Made by a program: the position numbers and the translations under genes. Source: DAONLM01 sp035406685 (GTDB lineage Bacteria > Spirochaetota > GWE2-31-10 > MWDO01). From it: DNA of 7,618 bases. This document shows positions 5,233 through 7,618 of the stretch, in pieces. How positions within the stretch are numbered: the first letter of the stretch is position 1; each line of letters starts with the position of its first letter. The stretch lies in NCBI GenBank assembly GCA_035406685.1, contig DAONLM010000149.1, positions 1 through 7,618 of the forward strand. The letters are read 5' to 3'. The notes beneath the pieces are model-generated. The model had not been told where the DNA came from. It was given only the letters and a program-made list of their open reading frames with translations, and did no database searches.

Positions 5233-7411
5233 ATCATTAGTTATAAATGAAAATACCTTTGTATATAAATTTGGCAACCCTTTTAATACTGGTGCTACTA
5301 TTTTAAATCTAAAGGATAACTTATTTAAAAATGATTTAAAAGTTAAATATTTTGAACATAAAATTCTTGAAAATAAAGTTATATTAAAAAGTAAACTCAG
5401 TAAGAGTGCAAGTATATATGGATTGGGCCAGTCTCTTGGGTCTCTTAATAAAAAGGGGAGAAGATATAGACTATATTCAAATGACGATCCGCTACATACA
5501 CCAGAAAAAGAGTCCCTTTATGGTAATCATCCATTTATTATAATAGAAGATAGTAAAAATTGCTATGGGGTATTTATTGATTCTCCTTCAGAGATGATTT
5601 TTGATATTGGCTGGAGTGATAATGATTTTTTACAGATAGAGATTAAAAATAGGAATTTTTCTCTTTATATTATGGATTATGGTGATAAAATGAGGATTAT
5701 TAAGGAGTATCTATCAATAACTGGTAAGCCATATATTCCGCCAAAATGGGCATTTGGTTATCAGCAGTCAAGGTGGAGCTATCCGGATAAAAAGAGTGTT
5801 CAGAGAATTGTGGAGCAGTTCAGGAAGGGGGATATCCCCTGTGATGCAATATATTTAGACATAGATTATATGAGAGATTATAAGATATTTACAGTTGATG
5901 ATAAGAAATTCCCAGATTTTAAGAGATTTGTCTATGATATGCTAAAAAATGGCATAAAATTAGTGCCTATAATTGATCCAGGTGTAAAGATAGAAAAAGA
6001 TTATTTTGTCTATGAGGAAGGAGTTAAGAATAATTATTTTTGTAAAGATGAAAATAATAAAGATTTTATAGGAGCAGTCTGGCCTGGATTAACCTGTTTT
6101 CCGGATTTTTTAAATTCAAAGACTCAAAAGTGGTGGGGGGAAATGTATAGAAATCTTACTCAATATGGGATTAATGCCTTCTGGAATGATATGAATGAAC
6201 CAGCAATATTTTTTACAAAAAAGGGGCTTTCTTCTATTAAAGAGGAGTTTGAGAAGATAAAGGATAAAGAGGATATAGGATTTGAAATATTTTCTATAAA
6301 AGAAAAATTTAATGCTTTATCAAATAATGTTGAGGATTATAAGAGTTTTTATCATATACTTGATAATGGTGAAAGAGTAAATCATAATGATGTTCATAAT
6401 CTTTATGGTTATAAGATGGCAGAGGCAACAGCAATGGGATTAAAGAGTTTGCTTCCACAAAAAAGATATTTTTTACTATCAAGAAGTAGTTATGCTGGTC
6501 TTCATAGATTTGCTGCAATATGGATGGGTGATAATCAGAGCTGGTGGGAGCATATTCTTGTTAATATAAGAATGCTTCAATCTTTAAATATTTGTGGTTT
6601 TTTCTATACTGGTGCAGATATAGGAGGATTTGGGGGAAATGCCTCTTATGATTTAATAATAAGATGGATGCAACTTGGAATTTTTTCACCATTATTTAGA
6701 AATCATTCTGCAATAGGAACAAGGGATCAGGAGCCATGGGCATTTGATAAGGATACAAAGGAAATTCTACGTGATATTATAAGATTAAGGTATGCCTTAA
6801 TTCCATATATATATTCAGAATATATGAGATCTGTTATTGAATTAAAGCCTTTAATATTGCCATTATGTTTTGAATTTGAGGATCCAATATGTAAGAATAT
6901 AGAGGATCAATTTATGTTTGGATCTTCTTTAATGGTTGCCCCCATTTATATTCAGAATGCCAATGGAAGATTTGTTCATCTTCCAGAGACAAAATGGCTA
7001 TTATGGAGATTAAGAAAGTATGAAAATAGAGAGATGAAATTATACGAAAAAGGGGATTATTTTATTAATGCTGATCTATCAGAGAGCCTTGTATTTATTA
7101 AAGAAAACTCATTAATTGTTTTAACAGAGCCTCAAAATTATGTTGGTGAAAAAATTATAAGAGAACTTACATTTATCGGATTTGTTTCTGATAAAGCAAG
7201 TTTTACGTATTATGATGATGATGGTGAGAGTTATGATTTTGAAAATGGAGATTTTGCAACAATCAATATTTATGTGGAAAAAAAGAATGATGATTTTCAG
7301 GCCTTTTTTGATTATAAAGAGGGCTATTGTTTTAAAAATTATATAAAAAAGATAAATTTAGAACTTTATGATGAAAATGGCAAGTTGTATAAAAAAGTAT
7401 ATACATTATAA
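5225..7411 (+). CDS. GH31 alpha-glucosidase (cytoplasmic)
   Basis: A 728-residue glycoside hydrolase of family GH31, which releases glucose from the non-reducing ends of alpha-glucosides with retention. An N-terminal beta-sandwich (1-165, with YGLGQSLGSL and LYSNDDP) is followed by the catalytic barrel from PPKWAFGYQQSRW (172-184). WNDMNEP (320-326) supplies the nucleophile Asp322, and WMGDNQSWW (433-441) the acid/base Asp436. Substrate-pocket motifs LDIDYM (211-216), IIDPGVK (249-255), LSRSSYAG (418-425), GADIGGFGG (463-471) and RNHS (492-495) are intact. The C-terminal beta domains end with YYDDDGESYDFENG (662-675). A 40-50 residue insertion with charged helices (about 332-380) follows the nucleophile loop, as I recall from clostridial-type GH31 enzymes. 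No signal peptide is present, so it acts in the cytoplasm on imported oligosaccharides. The exact linkage specificity cannot be read from sequence. The ATG overlaps the previous gene by 8 bases, with a weak GAGAG (5216-5220) ribosome binding site 4 bases upstream. It appears full length and functional. Confidence 0.95.
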   Translation: MIRSLVINENTFVYKFGNPFNTGATILNLKDNLFKNDLKVKYFEHKILENKVILKSKLSKSASIYGLGQSLGSLNKKGRRYRLYSNDDPLHTPEKESLYGNHPFIIIEDSKNCYGVFIDSPSEMIFDIGWSDNDFLQIEIKNRNFSLYIMDYGDKMRIIKEYLSITGKPYIPPKWAFGYQQSRWSYPDKKSVQRIVEQFRKGDIPCDAIYLDIDYMRDYKIFTVDDKKFPDFKRFVYDMLKNGIKLVPIIDPGVKIEKDYFVYEEGVKNNYFCKDENNKDFIGAVWPGLTCFPDFLNSKTQKWWGEMYRNLTQYGINAFWNDMNEPAIFFTKKGLSSIKEEFEKIKDKEDIGFEIFSIKEKFNALSNNVEDYKSFYHILDNGERVNHNDVHNLYGYKMAEATAMGLKSLLPQKRYFLLSRSSYAGLHRFAAIWMGDNQSWWEHILVNIRMLQSLNICGFFYTGADIGGFGGNASYDLIIRWMQLGIFSPLFRNHSAIGTRDQEPWAFDKDTKEILRDIIRLRYALIPYIYSEYMRSVIELKPLILPLCFEFEDPICKNIEDQFMFGSSLMVAPIYIQNANGRFVHLPETKWLLWRLRKYENREMKLYEKGDYFINADLSESLVFIKENSLIVLTEPQNYVGEKIIRELTFIGFVSDKASFTYYDDDGESYDFENGDFATINIYVEKKNDDFQAFFDYKEGYCFKNYIKKINLELYDENGKLYKKVYTL

Positions 7412-7492
7412 AAAAATATGCTTTGTTATTTAAAAGGATATTTTGAAATCTGATTGCATTTTTAAAGAATAAAAATAAGATTTTTAAAATAC

Positions 7493-7514
7493 GACAATTG
7501 TCCTATTGTTTTTA
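7493..7514 (+). terminator. Possible weak terminator of the GH31 operon
   Basis: GACAAT (7493-7498) can pair with ATTGTT (7505-7510) around a 6-base loop, with one G-U pair, followed by TTTAT. The same bases also form the 10-base palindrome GACAATTGTC, so an operator is an alternative reading. It is about 80 bases beyond the stop and poor in GC. Confidence 0.25.
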
Positions 7515-7540
7515 TAAAATTAGTGTTATTTTATATATAA

Positions 7541-7569
7541 TTGAGAAGGGGATATCTTTATAATATAAC
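7541..7569 (+). promoter_or_regulatory. Possible promoter for a gene beyond the right edge
   Basis: TTGAGA (7541-7546) and TATAAC (7564-7569) are 17 bases apart. An overlapping perfect TATAAT (7559-7564) has only 12 bases to the same -35. The gene it would serve is not in the window. Confidence 0.35.
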
Positions 7570-7618
7570 GATAATTTTATATATAGCAAAAAGTTTTTAA
7601 ATCGTAAATAGTAATTTT

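Larger units (their letters stand above)
7412..7618. other. Non-coding tail after the GH31 gene
   Basis: No open frame worth calling. The stretch contains a perfect 10-base palindrome GACAATTGTC (7493-7502), a weak hairpin and a possible outward promoter, the last two listed separately. Confidence 0.5.

Noticed and set aside
6309..6518. 69-residue minus-strand open frame
   Set aside because: Lies wholly inside the GH31 catalytic region on the opposite strand, with a low-complexity His/Tyr-rich product.
1..7618. CRISPR array, tRNA, insertion sequence or toxin-antitoxin pair
   Set aside because: I saw no regularly spaced direct repeats, cloverleaf-like sequence, transposase or terminal inverted repeats. 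The RHH-like gene has no small toxin-like partner next to it.

Overview
The window is very AT-rich (GC roughly 20-35% in the lines I counted). It reads like chromosomal DNA of a diderm bacterium. A spirochaete is my best guess, resting on four things: a LysM domain with a 'FLWP' core, two exported proteins that pair a periplasmic TolB/CsgG-like domain with a beta-rich, probable outer-membrane barrel, a likely DUF1564-type tandem ribbon-helix-helix protein, and the base composition. This is inference; there is no rRNA or other phylogenetic marker here.

Layout, left half (minus strand). At 201-743 lies a probable DNA-binding protein with two ribbon-helix-helix-like modules. At 953-1320 lies the wreck of a small signal-peptide or lipoprotein gene, with one frameshift in an A-run and one in-frame stop. 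At 1337-2209 lies a single-pass membrane protein with a C-terminal LysM domain, whose N-terminus looks like a degenerate HU/IHF domain. At 2249-2491 lies a small HU-family protein. HU, the LysM protein and the broken gene are co-oriented and closely spaced, so they look like one operon read leftward from a good promoter at 2524-2552.

Layout, right half (plus strand). A divergent, A/T-tract-rich intergenic region (2498-2653) carries a second promoter that drives a tightly coupled three-gene operon. It holds two tandem exported proteins of the same architecture (2654-3901 and 3898-5232, overlapping by 4 bases) and a cytoplasmic family GH31 alpha-glucosidase (5225-7411, overlapping the previous gene by 8 bases). 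The last 207 bases are non-coding, with a small palindrome and hairpin and a possible promoter facing out of the window.

The most notable item is the HU / HU-like-TM-LysM gene pair. If the HU-like N-terminus is real, the pair would form a chain from DNA through the inner membrane to peptidoglycan, possibly as an HU heterodimer. That would be a candidate nucleoid-to-cell-wall tether, analogous in logic to the HU-SPOR proteins described in Bacteroidetes. The second item is the clear two-lesion pseudogene directly behind it. The GH31 gene in an operon with outer-membrane-type proteins hints at glucan or maltooligosaccharide use, but nothing in the two exported proteins identifies their substrate.
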